Assembly (NCBI RefSeq): GCF_030269925.1
Contig: NC_085125.1
Span: forward strand, 124,001 to 188,000
From: Bombyx mori
Taxonomy: Eukaryota; Arthropoda; Insecta; Lepidoptera; Bombycidae
Direction of reading: 5' to 3'
Length of the DNA: 64,000 nt
Under the pieces are notes generated by a model. That model made no database searches. It saw nothing but the letters and a program-made list of their open reading frames with translations, and had not been told where the DNA came from. Positions within the stretch are counted from its first letter, which is position 1; each line of letters opens with the position of its first letter. This document shows positions 11,980 to 22,400 of the stretch, in pieces. Both the position numbers and the translations under genes were made by a program.

Positions 11980-11981
<2 letters not shown>
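11772..11981 (-). mobile_element. Bm1 SINE 3' part, split by R1-clade LINE
   Basis: Minus-strand Bm1 from the poly-A (T run 11772-11778) through the ggtccacctgatattaagtg, cgccacccaccttga and cttcacggcagaaataggca boxes up to gtgatggtacc. The SINE resumes after the LINE at 18995 (tacccgtgcggactcac). The SINE was there first and the LINE entered it. Confidence 0.85.
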
Positions 11982-12014
<33 letters not shown>

Positions 12015-12043
12015 CGGGTAGAGGGCCGAACCTCCTACGAGGT

Positions 12044-12068
12044 CCCCGCGCAAAAGGGGCGCGCGGGG
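12044..12068 (-). promoter_or_regulatory. 3'UTR stem-loop of R1-clade LINE
   Basis: A perfect 8 bp stem (ccccgcgc at 12044-12051 with gcgcgggg at 12061-12068) and a 9 nt loop, about 30 nt from the poly-A. The truncated copy at 7732-8222 has a different stem at the same place (9 bp, 8149-8157 with 8164-8172). A role in reverse-transcriptase recognition is inference from related LINEs. Confidence 0.5.
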
Positions 12069-12528
12069 TATGTGAGACTCAACGATCTGCATGGTGTTGT
12101 GAGCAGACCGCGGGCCCAAGGATTTTAGAGCCCACCCACTAAACGACTCCTCTGCACTCTTACACCCGACGTCCGATCCCCTCCGAGGTCAGAACCCGGA
12201 TGAGGTAGGGGGGCTACCGCGGTCAACACTACAACCAGACGGCGCGGCTCACCCCAAGGACGCCCAGCCGACGGAGCCTTCGAGGCGAATCGAAGGCTCT
12301 GAAACGTCGGCCGTCTCGGTACAGCAGCCCGTCGGGCCGCCCAGACGGTGCCGCTGGTGTCCCGGAATACCCCGCTGGACCAGAACCAGCCTGCCGGGTC
12401 GGGACGCGATACACCGTCGACCGGTCGCTCTATTCACTCCACGGCAGCGCGCTAGAGTGCTGGTAGCGCGCCGCGCGGCCTCACCCCCTCAGGTCGCCCC
12501 TTGACCTTCACCGGGGGGAGGCCGCCAC

Positions 12529-15500
12529 CTACAGGGGCCGGGACGTACGGGCGTATTCCCGCCTCCGGCCCCCGGCTCGACGGCGACGGATCGGTGCGGA
12601 AAGGGAAGAGCTCTCCCTCTCTCGCTCCGCCGCCTCCTTCTGCGAGATGGTGGACTCGCAGAAGTCGAGCATCGCCTTCCAGGACGCGTCGCTGCCGAGC
12701 ATCGTAGCCACGACGCGCGGCAGCGAGAGGTCCTCTCCTATGACCGCGACGAGGGCGGCGCGTTGCTCGTCAAATCCAGAGCAACGCGCCAATGTGTGTT
12801 CCGCTGTGTCTTCCTCGTCGCGGTCCGCGCAGTGGTGGCACTGCGCCGTCGGTTCCCTTCCGGCTATCTTGTGCAAGTACCGGCCGAAACAACCATGGCC
12901 GGTAAGCATCTGCGTTAGCCGGAAGGTGAGGCATCCGCGGTCGCGGCCCACCCAGTCCGCGAGAACCGGGCGGACCGCCTCGACGGTTCGGAGGCCGGCC
13001 GACGGATCCGCCAAGCGGCGAGACCACGCCTCCAGCACGGACCGCCGAGAGTGGAGCCTCCGCGCTCGAACTACACCTTCGCTGGGGCGCCCTTCCCCCC
13101 TAGAGCGGAGGTCGCTACGCCACCGGTAATCGGCAGCGAGCGCCTCCGCCTCCAGGTCCCAGGGTGGCGCCCCGGCGAGCAAGCACGCCGCCTCGAAGGA
13201 GACGGTGCGGTATCCTCGGATCGCCCTGACCGCGATCGCGCGCTGCGGACGTCGCAGCGCGGCGACGTTCTGGCGGGTCAGGGCGTGGCACCATACGGGC
13301 GCGCCGTATAGTGCCATCGACCGCACCACCCCCATGTAGAGGCGGCGCGCCACCTGATCGGGACCCCCGACGTTTGGAAGCAGCCGGCTCAAAGAGCCGG
13401 CCGTCGCCATCAGTCGAGGGCCCAACTTCGCAAAGTGAGCGCGGAAGTTCCACCGACCATCCAGTTCAAGGCCGAGGTACCGAAGACCGGTCACCCCGAC
13501 CCCGACGCGGACGCCTCCGATCACGAGGTGGGCACCCAGAGGCGGCGTTCGTCCCGGCCCGTGAAACAACAGGGCCTGGGTTTTGTCGAGCGCCACCTCG
13601 AGTCCCAGCCGTCGGATCCTTGTGACGACGTGTGCCACGCCTGCGCACGCCAGACGGGCAGACTCCCGGTAGTCCCTCCCCGGAGCCACGACCAACGTGT
13701 CGTCGGCGTAACATATTACGCTCAGCCCGGGGAGGGGACCCCGAATGACGCCCCGCAGGACCCAGTCGTAGCCGATGTTCCACAGCAGGGGGCCCAGGAC
13801 AGACCCCTGCGGAACACCGCGCTCGACGGGGAAGCGGTACATCGCCCCACCGTGTCCGATGCACTGGATCGACCTGCCCTCGAGGTAGGAGCCGATCAGT
13901 CGGCGGAGGTATGCGGGGACGCCGTGATACTCCAGCGCCCCCGCGATCACCGACCAGGGCAGGGTGTTGAAGGCGTTCCTTACATCTAAGGATAACGCCA
14001 TCGCCACCCCGCCCCGGGATACGGCTTCGTCGGAGAGGGCACGCACGCGCAGAATTGCGTCTATCGTCGAGCGGCCCTCTCTGAAGCCGTATTGTTCCGC
14101 CGAAAGATCGGGACCCGTCTCGGTCAGGTGCCGGACGATGCGGGCCGCGACGATCCTCTCGAGCATCTTGCCCGCTTCGTCCAGCAACACGATGGGGCGA
14201 TAGCCCGCGGGTGAGTCCGCGGGGCGCCCGTCCTTCCGCAGAAGGACCAGTCTGCCCGTCTTCCATTTCGACGGGAACCGTCCCGACTCGAGGCACGCTT
14301 CGAAAAGCCCCCCGAGCCGGTCCCCTAGGGCCTCGAAGGCCAAGCTCCAGACCCGGCCGTGAACGCCGTCAGGGCCGGGGGCCGCGTCCTTCGCTCTCAT
14401 TCTGGACACGGCCGCATGGATCTCCGCCCCCGTGATAGGGGGAGGGGGCTCCTCGGCAGCGGGAACGCTGGGGCGACGCGGAGGCGTGCCCCACGTGGCG
14501 TCCATCTGGGGGGGCTCAAAGTCCCCCCCTGCTGCCGGCGGGAAGAGTGCCGCAACAATTTCCCGCAGCTGCCGAGGCTGGAGCCGCTCGGTCACCGGGA
14601 GCGCCCACGGCTGCAGTTTCCTGCGAACCATCTTGTATGGGCGCCCCCAGGGATCTTCGTCGAGCGACTCCAGGAGAGTCTTCATGCTCTGCTTCTTGGC
14701 CTCGCCGATGGCCAGCTGCAGCGCCGTCTGCTTTTGACGACAGTCAGCGTGCAGCTGGGCCGCCGTCTCCGCGAACGCAGCGTCGCGACGACGGCGGCGG
14801 CGGTGGCGTGCGCTCCGGCGGCGCGCCCTCACGCACTCCTCGCGGAGTCTTGCGATCTCGGGCGACCACCAGAACGCACCCCCACGTGGTGCTCGGGGGC
14901 CGACCCGGGGCATGGCGGCATCACAAATGTTTGCCATGGTGCCCCGGAACCAGTCGACCTCCGCATCCACGTCCGCGAGTCGCGCGGGTTTTGGCGCCCA
15001 CGCAGCAACAGCGGCCGCCTCCATCAGCAACTCCTTGTTCATCCGTTTCAAGGCCCACCTGGGGAACGAACGGGGCGCACCTTGCGGGAGCTCCTCCTCG
15101 CCGCGGGCGCCCACGGCTGACGACGACGACAAGGAGGAGGCGGAGAGCTCGAATCGGACGTATCTGTGGTCCGAGAGCGTCTCCGCCCCCTCGAGTACGC
15201 GCCAGCCGCGGGTGCGGCGCACGGCGGACGGGGACGCGAACGTCACGTCCACGTGAGATTCCCCGTTCCACCGCACGCAAGTCGCGACCGTGCCTCTGTT
15301 TAGGAGACAGAGGCCAGTCGCGATCGCCCACTCCGAAAGGGCCCCGCCTCGCGAATCCGTGCGGGGGGAACCCCAAGCCGTACACTTGGCATTGAGGTCC
15401 CCCGCGACGATAACAGGGCGGGACCCGAGGCGGTGTAAAAGCGCCTCGAGCCCGCCCAGAAACCGCTCGAACTCGGCGAAGCTCCTATTCGGAGAAAAGT

Positions 15501-15777
15501 ACGCCCCGATCACGACGGTCCCGTCGATCCTAGCCGCGACGTACCCGGGTCCCCTGGCCACCATATCCAAGGGGGGTAACGCCGCGGACTGTCGTAATAT
15601 AATGGCCACTGAGCCGTCGACGTCCCCGATCCAGCAGTCCTGGTCGGTGGGGACGAAATACGGCTCCGCGGCGACAGCAACATCGATTGACCACTCCGCC
15701 ATGGTGTGGACGAGGAGATCCTGTGCCCTGGCGGAGTGGTTCAAATTACATTGGAGGAAGCGATGGACGCAACCCAT
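12529..15777 (-). CDS. R1-clade LINE ORF2: endonuclease-reverse transcriptase, 1082 residues
   Basis: Nicks the target and copies the element RNA in place. The N-terminal apurinic-type endonuclease shows CNLNHS near residue 10, AEPY with E38, GDLNA with D127 and N129, and SDHR with D203 and H204, so all catalytic residues are present. The reverse transcriptase holds GYRPIVLL, YGFREGRSTIDAI, LSLDVRNAFNTLPW, GVPQGSVLGPLLWN and the CYADD box with YADD starting at residue 690. A C-terminal CCHC-type finger is seen in the segment HGCFGRYLHK to CHHCADRDEE and AEHTLARC. The start ATG overlaps the ORF1 stop (TAATG), so it is probably translated by termination-reinitiation, as shown for SART1. No stop or frameshift interrupts it. 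Confidence 0.95.
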   Translation of the reverse strand: MGCVHRFLQCNLNHSARAQDLLVHTMAEWSIDVAVAAEPYFVPTDQDCWIGDVDGSVAIILRQSAALPPLDMVARGPGYVAARIDGTVVIGAYFSPNRSFAEFERFLGGLEALLHRLGSRPVIVAGDLNAKCTAWGSPRTDSRGGALSEWAIATGLCLLNRGTVATCVRWNGESHVDVTFASPSAVRRTRGWRVLEGAETLSDHRYVRFELSASSLSSSSAVGARGEEELPQGAPRSFPRWALKRMNKELLMEAAAVAAWAPKPARLADVDAEVDWFRGTMANICDAAMPRVGPRAPRGGAFWWSPEIARLREECVRARRRSARHRRRRRRDAAFAETAAQLHADCRQKQTALQLAIGEAKKQSMKTLLESLDEDPWGRPYKMVRRKLQPWALPVTERLQPRQLREIVAALFPPAAGGDFEPPQMDATWGTPPRRPSVPAAEEPPPPITGAEIHAAVSRMRAKDAAPGPDGVHGRVWSLAFEALGDRLGGLFEACLESGRFPSKWKTGRLVLLRKDGRPADSPAGYRPIVLLDEAGKMLERIVAARIVRHLTETGPDLSAEQYGFREGRSTIDAILRVRALSDEAVSRGGVAMALSLDVRNAFNTLPWSVIAGALEYHGVPAYLRRLIGSYLEGRSIQCIGHGGAMYRFPVERGVPQGSVLGPLLWNIGYDWVLRGVIRGPLPGLSVICYADDTLVVAPGRDYRESARLACAGVAHVVTRIRRLGLEVALDKTQALLFHGPGRTPPLGAHLVIGGVRVGVGVTGLRYLGLELDGRWNFRAHFAKLGPRLMATAGSLSRLLPNVGGPDQVARRLYMGVVRSMALYGAPVWCHALTRQNVAALRRPQRAIAVRAIRGYRTVSFEAACLLAGAPPWDLEAEALAADYRWRSDLRSRGEGRPSEGVVRARRLHSRRSVLEAWSRRLADPSAGLRTVEAVRPVLADWVGRDRGCLTFRLTQMLTGHGCFGRYLHKIAGREPTAQCHHCADRDEEDTAEHTLARCSGFDEQRAALVAVIGEDLSLPRVVATMLGSDASWKAMLDFCESTISQKEAAERERESSSLSAPIRRRRAGGRRREYARTSRPL

Positions 15778-18224
15778 TACGGGGCTACGTCCATCGCTCC
15801 CTCGTCTGTCCCGCCCTGCGGCTCTTCTCGTGCCGCGGCGGGAGCTGACTCACCGGCTGCCCTTTTTGCAGCCGGCTTCTTTTTCTTTCCGCCCCTCCTC
15901 GTTTTTGTAGAGGAGGGGGCGGACTTGCACGCCGGGCCCCCGGCCCGGTGGTCGGCCTTCCTTTTAGCCGCGTCGCACAAGACACAGTGCGGCGCGGCTG
16001 CGGTGCAGGAGGCTGCCTTGTGCCCCGGTTGGCCGCAGCGGAAGCACAGGTCGCTGCGGTCCACTGTCGAGGGGCACTTGGCGAGGCCGTGGCCGGTGCC
16101 GAAGCACCGAAGACAACGCCACGGCCTGCTCTCCTGCAGTTGCACGTGGGCCACTACCCAGCCCACGCGCAGCCATCCTGGGCTGTCCGAAGGCCGACCC
16201 TGTGGAGGGGTGGCCAGGAGGTTCGCCGTTGCTACCGGGCAACGCGCCCACGCCGTCCGGGTTCCGGAGTACGTCGCCCGGAGCTCCCCGACTTTGACGT
16301 CGGCGAGGGCGCAGTTGCCCTGCGACGCGATGGCCGCGGCGACCTCCTCCTTCGTGGCGCACTCGTCGAGGCCCGTAATCTTCACCTCCGCCATTTTTAC
16401 GGGCCGCGCGATGCGCACCACCTCGGGGTCCGGCAAGATTTCCCGCAGACGGACCGCCAGTTTTTCTGCCGCGGCGCTGGAATTCGCGCCGGGGCATTCT
16501 ACCAGGCGGGCCCCGTTGGCCGTCTGCCGGACCTTCAGGCCACCCTCCACGCCGAGGGCGTCCACATTTACGCCGCCGCGCGCCTGAGTCATCACGTCGT
16601 GGTACGTGATGCCCCGTTCTTTGGCGGCCGGCAGCAGCTCCACGACTACTGCAGCCGACCGCGGGGCGCGCGGCCTCCTTCGTCTAGTTCGGCCCCTAGG
16701 CTCCGCTCGACCCTCTTGGCGGGGAGCGGCGGCCGTAGGGGCGGGCTTGGGGCGCGGCGCGACAGGCGCCGCAACCTTTTTGGGCCCTCGCCGCACCACC
16801 GTCGTCCAGGCCTCGTCCATGTTGGCCGGGGCTGGGGGCAGTGGGCGGGGCTGGGGGGTCGGTGCCGGTTTGGCGGCGTTGGTCCGCCCCTTCTTTTTGA
16901 TTCGGCTCCTGCCAGGCCCCGCCTTCGCAGGCTGGGACGGGGCAGGAGCGGACACCGGTTTTGATGCAGGGGCCGTGGGTGCCGGCGCCCCTGCAGCCGC
17001 GGGTTTAGGTGCAGCCGCAGCGGGAGCTCGCGCGGGTGTAGCCTTCTTCTTCCCGCTGTATGCTTTTACAGCGGGCTGCACACTCCTGCGGGGTGCCGGC
17101 ACAGGCGTACTTCCGTTAGCCTCGTGAGCGAGGGGCGGTCTCGCGCGCTCCACCTTGGAGCTGCGCGCCTCCTGTATGAGGAGCTGCCGCCTCAACTCGT
17201 CCACCTCACTGAGGCCTTCCGCTTCGGGCGGAGGAGGGGCAGGGGCCGAGCTGCGTTGCCGCTCGATGAGGTCGGCAACCATGGTCCTCAACTCGGCCAT
17301 GTCCACTCGCAGCTGCCCATTCTCCGCCCGAAGTTTGCCATTCTCGTTCGAGAGTTGCTCGAGGCGGGCGTGCTGCAGGGCCACTTCCTGCCGCAAGCCC
17401 GCCGTCTCCGTCGTTGTGGTGCGGTCTACCACTTCCCTCAGACGTTCTTCTAGGGTGGCCGCTCCGGATTTTAAGGCCCGCACGCAGTCACCCTTGAGTC
17501 CACCGCCGGATGTTGCCACGACTGCGGAAACCAATTTCCCAACCACCTCGAATGCTCGGAAGGGGTCAGAGGGACCCACCCCGGCCAGGCAGCGCTCCAA
17601 ACGCGCGACCTCTCCGGTTTCCGCTTTTCCTCTTGCCTCACAGCAGGCGGCCCTGGACTGCGCCGAGGAGGCAGCAGCCAGTCCGCGAGAAGAGACTGCG
17701 TCACAATCTGTGGCGGGCGGCGCCGCAGCAGCCGCCGGCCCTTCCGCCAACGCCATATATTTGGCGCTGGCAGGCTCACCCTCGGACGAGTCAGACGGAG
17801 CGGAGGACGCCGGCCGTCGGGCCGACTTCCGCTTCCGCCGAGTCCGCTGTCGAGTGTCGGTGAACAGCGCCGGTGTCTCCCGCCCACTGGACGCGTCGCC
17901 CCTCGCGGAGCTCCGCGCCGAGTAGAGCGAGATAAGGCTCTCGCAGCGCTCGAGGCGCACGGTGGGGACCCTGTCCCTTACGCGACCCGTGCTGTCGCCC
18001 CCTTCTGCGTGACAGTGTGTGCCCCCCCCAGAAACGGTGGGGCAGCGTGCGGCCGATCGCTCGACCGCACGGAGGGATTCTCCCCCCGCGGAGCGGGAGG
18101 TACCCTCCTGGGGTATTACTTTTCTCACAGATGCCATTTCATGTTTTGTTTCCTTTTTTATTAACCAGGGGTCGGTCCCCTGGGGTCTGGTTGGTACCCT
18201 CGGGACTGGACTCCCTCCAGCCAT
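15777..18224 (-). CDS. R1-clade LINE ORF1: gag-like RNA-binding protein, 815 residues
   Basis: Packages the element RNA. The N-terminal third is basic and low complexity. Around residues 260-340 there is a heptad-rich coiled coil (EERLREVV to LENGKLRAENGQLRV-like repeats). The middle is Ala/Pro/Lys-rich. The C-terminal part has two canonical CCHC knuckles, CLRCFGTGHGLAKC and CFRCGQPGHKAASC, and a third looser one starting CVLCDAAKRKADH. This two-plus-one knuckle set is typical of R1-clade ORF1. An inner ATG (MASVRKVIPQEG) about 30 codons downstream could be the true start. Followed directly by ORF2 with a 1 nt TAATG overlap. Confidence 0.92.
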   Translation of the reverse strand: MAGGSPVPRVPTRPQGTDPWLIKKETKHEMASVRKVIPQEGTSRSAGGESLRAVERSAARCPTVSGGGTHCHAEGGDSTGRVRDRVPTVRLERCESLISLYSARSSARGDASSGRETPALFTDTRQRTRRKRKSARRPASSAPSDSSEGEPASAKYMALAEGPAAAAAPPATDCDAVSSRGLAAASSAQSRAACCEARGKAETGEVARLERCLAGVGPSDPFRAFEVVGKLVSAVVATSGGGLKGDCVRALKSGAATLEERLREVVDRTTTTETAGLRQEVALQHARLEQLSNENGKLRAENGQLRVDMAELRTMVADLIERQRSSAPAPPPPEAEGLSEVDELRRQLLIQEARSSKVERARPPLAHEANGSTPVPAPRRSVQPAVKAYSGKKKATPARAPAAAAPKPAAAGAPAPTAPASKPVSAPAPSQPAKAGPGRSRIKKKGRTNAAKPAPTPQPRPLPPAPANMDEAWTTVVRRGPKKVAAPVAPRPKPAPTAAAPRQEGRAEPRGRTRRRRPRAPRSAAVVVELLPAAKERGITYHDVMTQARGGVNVDALGVEGGLKVRQTANGARLVECPGANSSAAAEKLAVRLREILPDPEVVRIARPVKMAEVKITGLDECATKEEVAAAIASQGNCALADVKVGELRATYSGTRTAWARCPVATANLLATPPQGRPSDSPGWLRVGWVVAHVQLQESRPWRCLRCFGTGHGLAKCPSTVDRSDLCFRCGQPGHKAASCTAAAPHCVLCDAAKRKADHRAGGPACKSAPSSTKTRRGGKKKKPAAKRAAGESAPAAAREEPQGGTDEGAMDVAP

Positions 18225-18994
18225 TCATCCCATCGCCGGGCACCAGAGCTTAGGATTGGGGCATTTTTTAAAGAGGTTTACGTCCTCGCGGCCCCGTGCC
18301 TCGCGGCAGCGGCCCCCGTCCCCCACGCGGTGAGGATTACGGGTTGGCCGGCGGCCCGCCGAGTGCAACGAGCAACACGACAGACCACCGCCCGACGCTC
18401 ATTAGAGCAACAACCACGAAGCCACGCCGGTATACCGGTACCCCCCTCTGGAGGGCGTGCCCCTGTAGCCGAAGCCGGGGACATGGCGACCAGCGGCCGG
18501 AAGATGCGTAAGCAACGCCGGCTCACTTCTCCATCAAAGGGCAGGCCAAAAGTGGCCCACCACCACCCGTGGGTTACGTCCGAAACGGGTCGGACGTGAC
18601 CCGAAGAAAAAAGAAAAAGGGGGAAGAAAGGGGAAAAGAGAGGGAGCCCGAGCGTCTCCAGGAGGAGCTCCCTTCAGCGAGTGAAGGGCGTGGAGAGCCC
18701 GCAACTCCCCCTGCTGGTTTTGGTCCGCGTCATCCGATCTCTTTCGTTGCAAAGCCTAACTAGGCTACCCTACTCCTACACCTAGCCTACCTACCTAACA
18801 CCTAGAAATCCTTGCAACGAAAAAGACCGGACGATACCCCTGGGAGTGGGACTGTTCCCAGAGGATCCCGTTATCCGCCACCTACGGACGCGCCCGGTGG
18901 AAGTCCAGCAAAACTCCCCCACAGACGGAGCCCCCGGCCACGCAGAGTACGCGCCGGGGGGCCCGCCCAGGTCCCTCGGGAGTGTGATGGTACC

Positions 18995-19017
18995 TACCCG
19001 TGCGGACTCACGACATG
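18995..19017 (-). mobile_element. Bm1 SINE remainder beyond the LINE
   Basis: tacccgtgcggactcac continues the Bm1 sequence broken at 11981, confirming that the 7 kb LINE lies within a SINE. It stops where the next retroposon's T run begins. Confidence 0.65.
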
Positions 19018-19140
19018 TTTTTTTTTTTTTATTGCCCTTGTAGGCAGACGAGCATACGGCCCACCTGATGGTGAGTGGTTACCGTCGCCCATGGACTTCA
19101 GCAATGCCAGGGGCAGAGCCAAGCCGCTGCCTACCCCTGC
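19018..19140 (-). mobile_element. Poly-A LINE-tail retroposon, short copy
   Basis: Minus-strand copy of the short terminal box also seen at 36345, 38540 and 59713: a T run, then attgcccttgtaggcagacg, acggcccacctgatggtgag and ggcagagccaagccgctgcc. Only the last 120 bp of the family is present. Confidence 0.8.
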
Positions 19141-19302
19141 CTACCGCTGCCGCTGTCTTACATAATAAATATTTAAGTATTTTACTACGAATAAATAATG
19201 TATTTTAAAAGGTTTATGAATCTGTCAAAAACTCCTCTGTTCTGTGACAACTACCGCTACACATAAATGTTATGGAATGAATATTTTTATCTGTTTTTTC
19301 CC

Positions 19303-19410
19303 CTACCTATTCGCTGATAGCCTATTCCTATGGCTATTCCAGCTACGGCCGGACGGGAGGGTGAGCTCACGGACTCAACCTGAGAGAATTTCTGACGATA
19401 AAATGAGCTT
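19303..19410 (+). repeat. Dispersed repeat, GAGCTCACGGGCTCAA family, fragment
   Basis: Contains cctattcgctgatagcct, ggctattccagctacggccg, gtgagctcacggactcaacc and gagaatttctgac, matching the copies at 53588 and 62762. Confidence 0.65.
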
Positions 19411-19468
19411 GGAAATAAATATTTTTTAATATATATTTATTTTAATATATATATATTTATTTACATTC

Positions 19469-22400
19469 GGGGTTGTAAGGGGATGGAACTAAGATCTTTA
19501 CCATCTCAAATGTCAACCTCACCTGCTCGTGGTACACCCTGCTGACCAACGGACGAGGCTCTGGCGACCGAAACTCTGGCGGGATAACCAGACAACCACT
19601 ATGTACAGGAGGAAATAACTGTACCCGGACACATCACCTATCTGGGGGTTTTCCCTACTTCAAGCGGGGTAGGTTTTGGTATGTCAGATGGCAATCGGTA
19701 CCTTTTAATAAACCCAAAAAACTCGCCAAATTTTAGTAATCAAATGGACAGGTTACATAATACGTTTGGGATAACGAATAGGGCGTCGCCGCGAAACGAC
19801 GCGCAGAAATATCGCCCTACATCTGCGAACAATATACTAGGGCTACCGAGTCATGGACGGGCTCGGCTAATGAAGTTAGTCCCAAATTGTAGCCTGAAAT
19901 TCCGCTTCGCTACATTGAATGTTGGAACACTAACGGGGAAGACAAAGGAACTTGCTTCACTCTTCAAGCGTAGAAAGGTAGATTTCGCTTGCCTTCAAGA
20001 AACCAGATGGACTGGTGCAAAAGCCCTTAACATCGGAGAAAGCTACAAACTCATGTATGTAGGCGCTAGGCATGGAAGAAATGGTGTAGCAATCGCTGTC
20101 AAAGCCGAACACCTCGAAAACTTCTTAGAAGTAAATCGAATTAACGACAGGCTGATGTCTCTAAAAGTACTTGTTGAAGGGGAAGTCATAAATGTGATAT
20201 CAGCTTATGCTCCCCAGGCGGGTTGTAGCAGGGCTGAAAAAGATAGTTTTTGGACAACTTTGGAAGATCATCTACGCCAAATACCTTCGAAGGAGACAAT
20301 GCTGTTGGGTGGGGACTTAAACGGTCACATAGGGACAGAAAATAAGGCCTTTAAAAGAGTGCACGGAGGTCATGGATTTGGCACTATAAACGAGGAGGGG
20401 GAAGTTATTCTTTCAACAGCTGCTGCATTTGATCTTGCTATAACAAATACTTTCTTTGCTAAAAAGCCAGAACATACAATTACATACAAAAGTGGACAAA
20501 CAACATCGCAGATAGACTATATATTAGTAAATCGAGCTTACATAGGCCGGGTAACAAATTGCAAGGTCATCCCGGGAGAATGCGCCGTTACTCAACATCG
20601 TATCGTTGTAATGGATATGCTTTTTAAGAAAACATCTAAAACTAAAACATCTCACACTCCGGAAATAACCAAATGGTGGAACTTAAAAGGAGATAAGATC
20701 CCCGAATTCTGTAACCATCTGAGCAACTTGAAAGTTGATACTGAGTTGGATATTGACAATATATGGGATCACCTTAGCAAATCCATTGTAAAAGCTGGTA
20801 ATATTACTCTTGGTCGTACAAAAGGTGGTAGAATAAACAATAAAGAGACTTGGTGGTGGACAGAAGCAGTACAAAATGCCATTCAAAAGAAAAAAGATGC
20901 CTTTAAGACCTGGCAGTCCACCCAAACTTCTGAAGACCAAGAAAGATATAAAAGAATAAAGAAGGAGACTAAGAAAATAGTGGCAGTGGAGCGCGCAGTT
21001 GCCCTAAAGACCATGTACGAGCAACTGGAAACAAAAGAAGGTCAAAAATGTATATTTAAGCTCGCTAAACAGCGTTGTTGGAGCACGAGGGATCCCACTA
21101 GATGTCGGGCTGTTAAAGATCCAAATGGTGAGCTTCTGTATGGGGATAGTGATGTACTATCAGCTTGGCATCAATATTATGAACAGCTACTAAACCCTAC
21201 TCAAGCTGCTATACAGTTAACAAAAGTGGGCAGGAACATTGGACTTATACCTCCAATACGTCCAAATGAGGTCAAAATGGCGTTAGAAAAGATGGCCAAC
21301 AAGAAAGCCACGGGACCGGACGGTATTCCAGTGGAAGCTTGGAAGTGCCTTCGTGAGCACGGAATCGAAACGCTCACCAAACTTTTCAACTGTGTGTTGC
21401 GCTCTTCCAAAATGCCAGCGGCGTGGAGATTGAGCACCATAGTTCCTATTTATAAGGGGAAGGGCAGTAAGTACGAATGTAACAACTATCGCGGGATCAA
21501 GCTGTTAAGCCATACTATGAAACTGTATGAAGGAGTGATTGACAGCCGCCTAAGATCAGAGTGTTCACTATCCAAAAATCACTATGGTTTTGTACAGGGC
21601 TTATCTACCACCGACCCTATGTTTGCTCTAAATACGATCGCTGAGGAGTATCGTGAGAAACTTCGGCCATTGTATGTCGCATTCTTAGACATGGAAAAGG
21701 CATTTGACCGTGTGCCAAGAGATACGATCTGGTGGAGCCTTCGCAAGAAGATTGTACCCGAACATTATGTTAACGTCATAATTGACATGTACAGGGATGC
21801 GAGGTCAATGGTACGGACAGTAGTGGGTCAGACAAAACCAATAGCAGTTGCAGAAGGTCTGCATCAAGGTTCAGTACTGAGTCCCTTTCTGTTCGGCATG
21901 GTTATAGACTCACTCACTGAGGTGGCGCAGTCCTCAGCCTCGTGGACTTTCATCTATGCAGACGACGTTGCTATCTGCACCGAGAGCCGCACAAAGCTAC
22001 GAGAGGCACTCCTGTTGTGGAAACAGCAGTTACAAGCCGGTGGCCTAATATTGAGTGTTGCGAAGACACATTACATGTCTTTTAATGACCCAGATCCAGG
22101 TGACAACAGTCCGATTTCCATTGACGGTCAACTTGTAAACATGTGCGATCAATACAAGTATCTGGGTACTATGATGCACAGATCTGGAAATTTAAAATGC
22201 AACATTCAACACCGAATAGCCGCAGCATGGCTAAAATGGCGAGAAGTAAGTGGTGTCACCTGCGATAGGAGGATGCCCGTTAAGCTCAAGGGTATGATCT
22301 ATAAGACTATAATAAGGCCTGTTCTTATGTATGGCAGCGAAACATGGGCGGCAACCAAAAGGAACGTACATACCATTCAAGTTGCTGAAATGAAAATGCT

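Larger units (their letters stand above)
11982..18980 (-). mobile_element. Full-length R1-clade non-LTR retrotransposon (6999 bp)
   Basis: A GC-rich block in AT-rich surroundings, flanked by the 14 bp direct repeat agtgtgatggtacc at 11968-11981 and 18981-18994. The minus-strand order is a 5'UTR (18225-18980), ORF1 (gag-like), ORF2 (endonuclease, reverse transcriptase, zinc finger), a 3'UTR (12015-12528) and a 33 nt poly-A (11982-12014). The ORFs overlap as TAATG at 15775-15779. That stop-start overlap and the protein architecture match SART1/TRAS-like members of the R1 clade. The target here is a Bm1 SINE, not telomeric TTAGG or rDNA. Both ORFs are open, and the duplication is perfect, so the insertion looks recent. 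Confidence 0.93.

Noticed and set aside
13051..15395. Long plus-strand open frames across the GC-rich LINE
   Set aside because: They are antisense shadows of LINE ORF2 caused by high GC and few stops. They have no domain motifs, while the minus-strand frame carries every expected catalytic residue.
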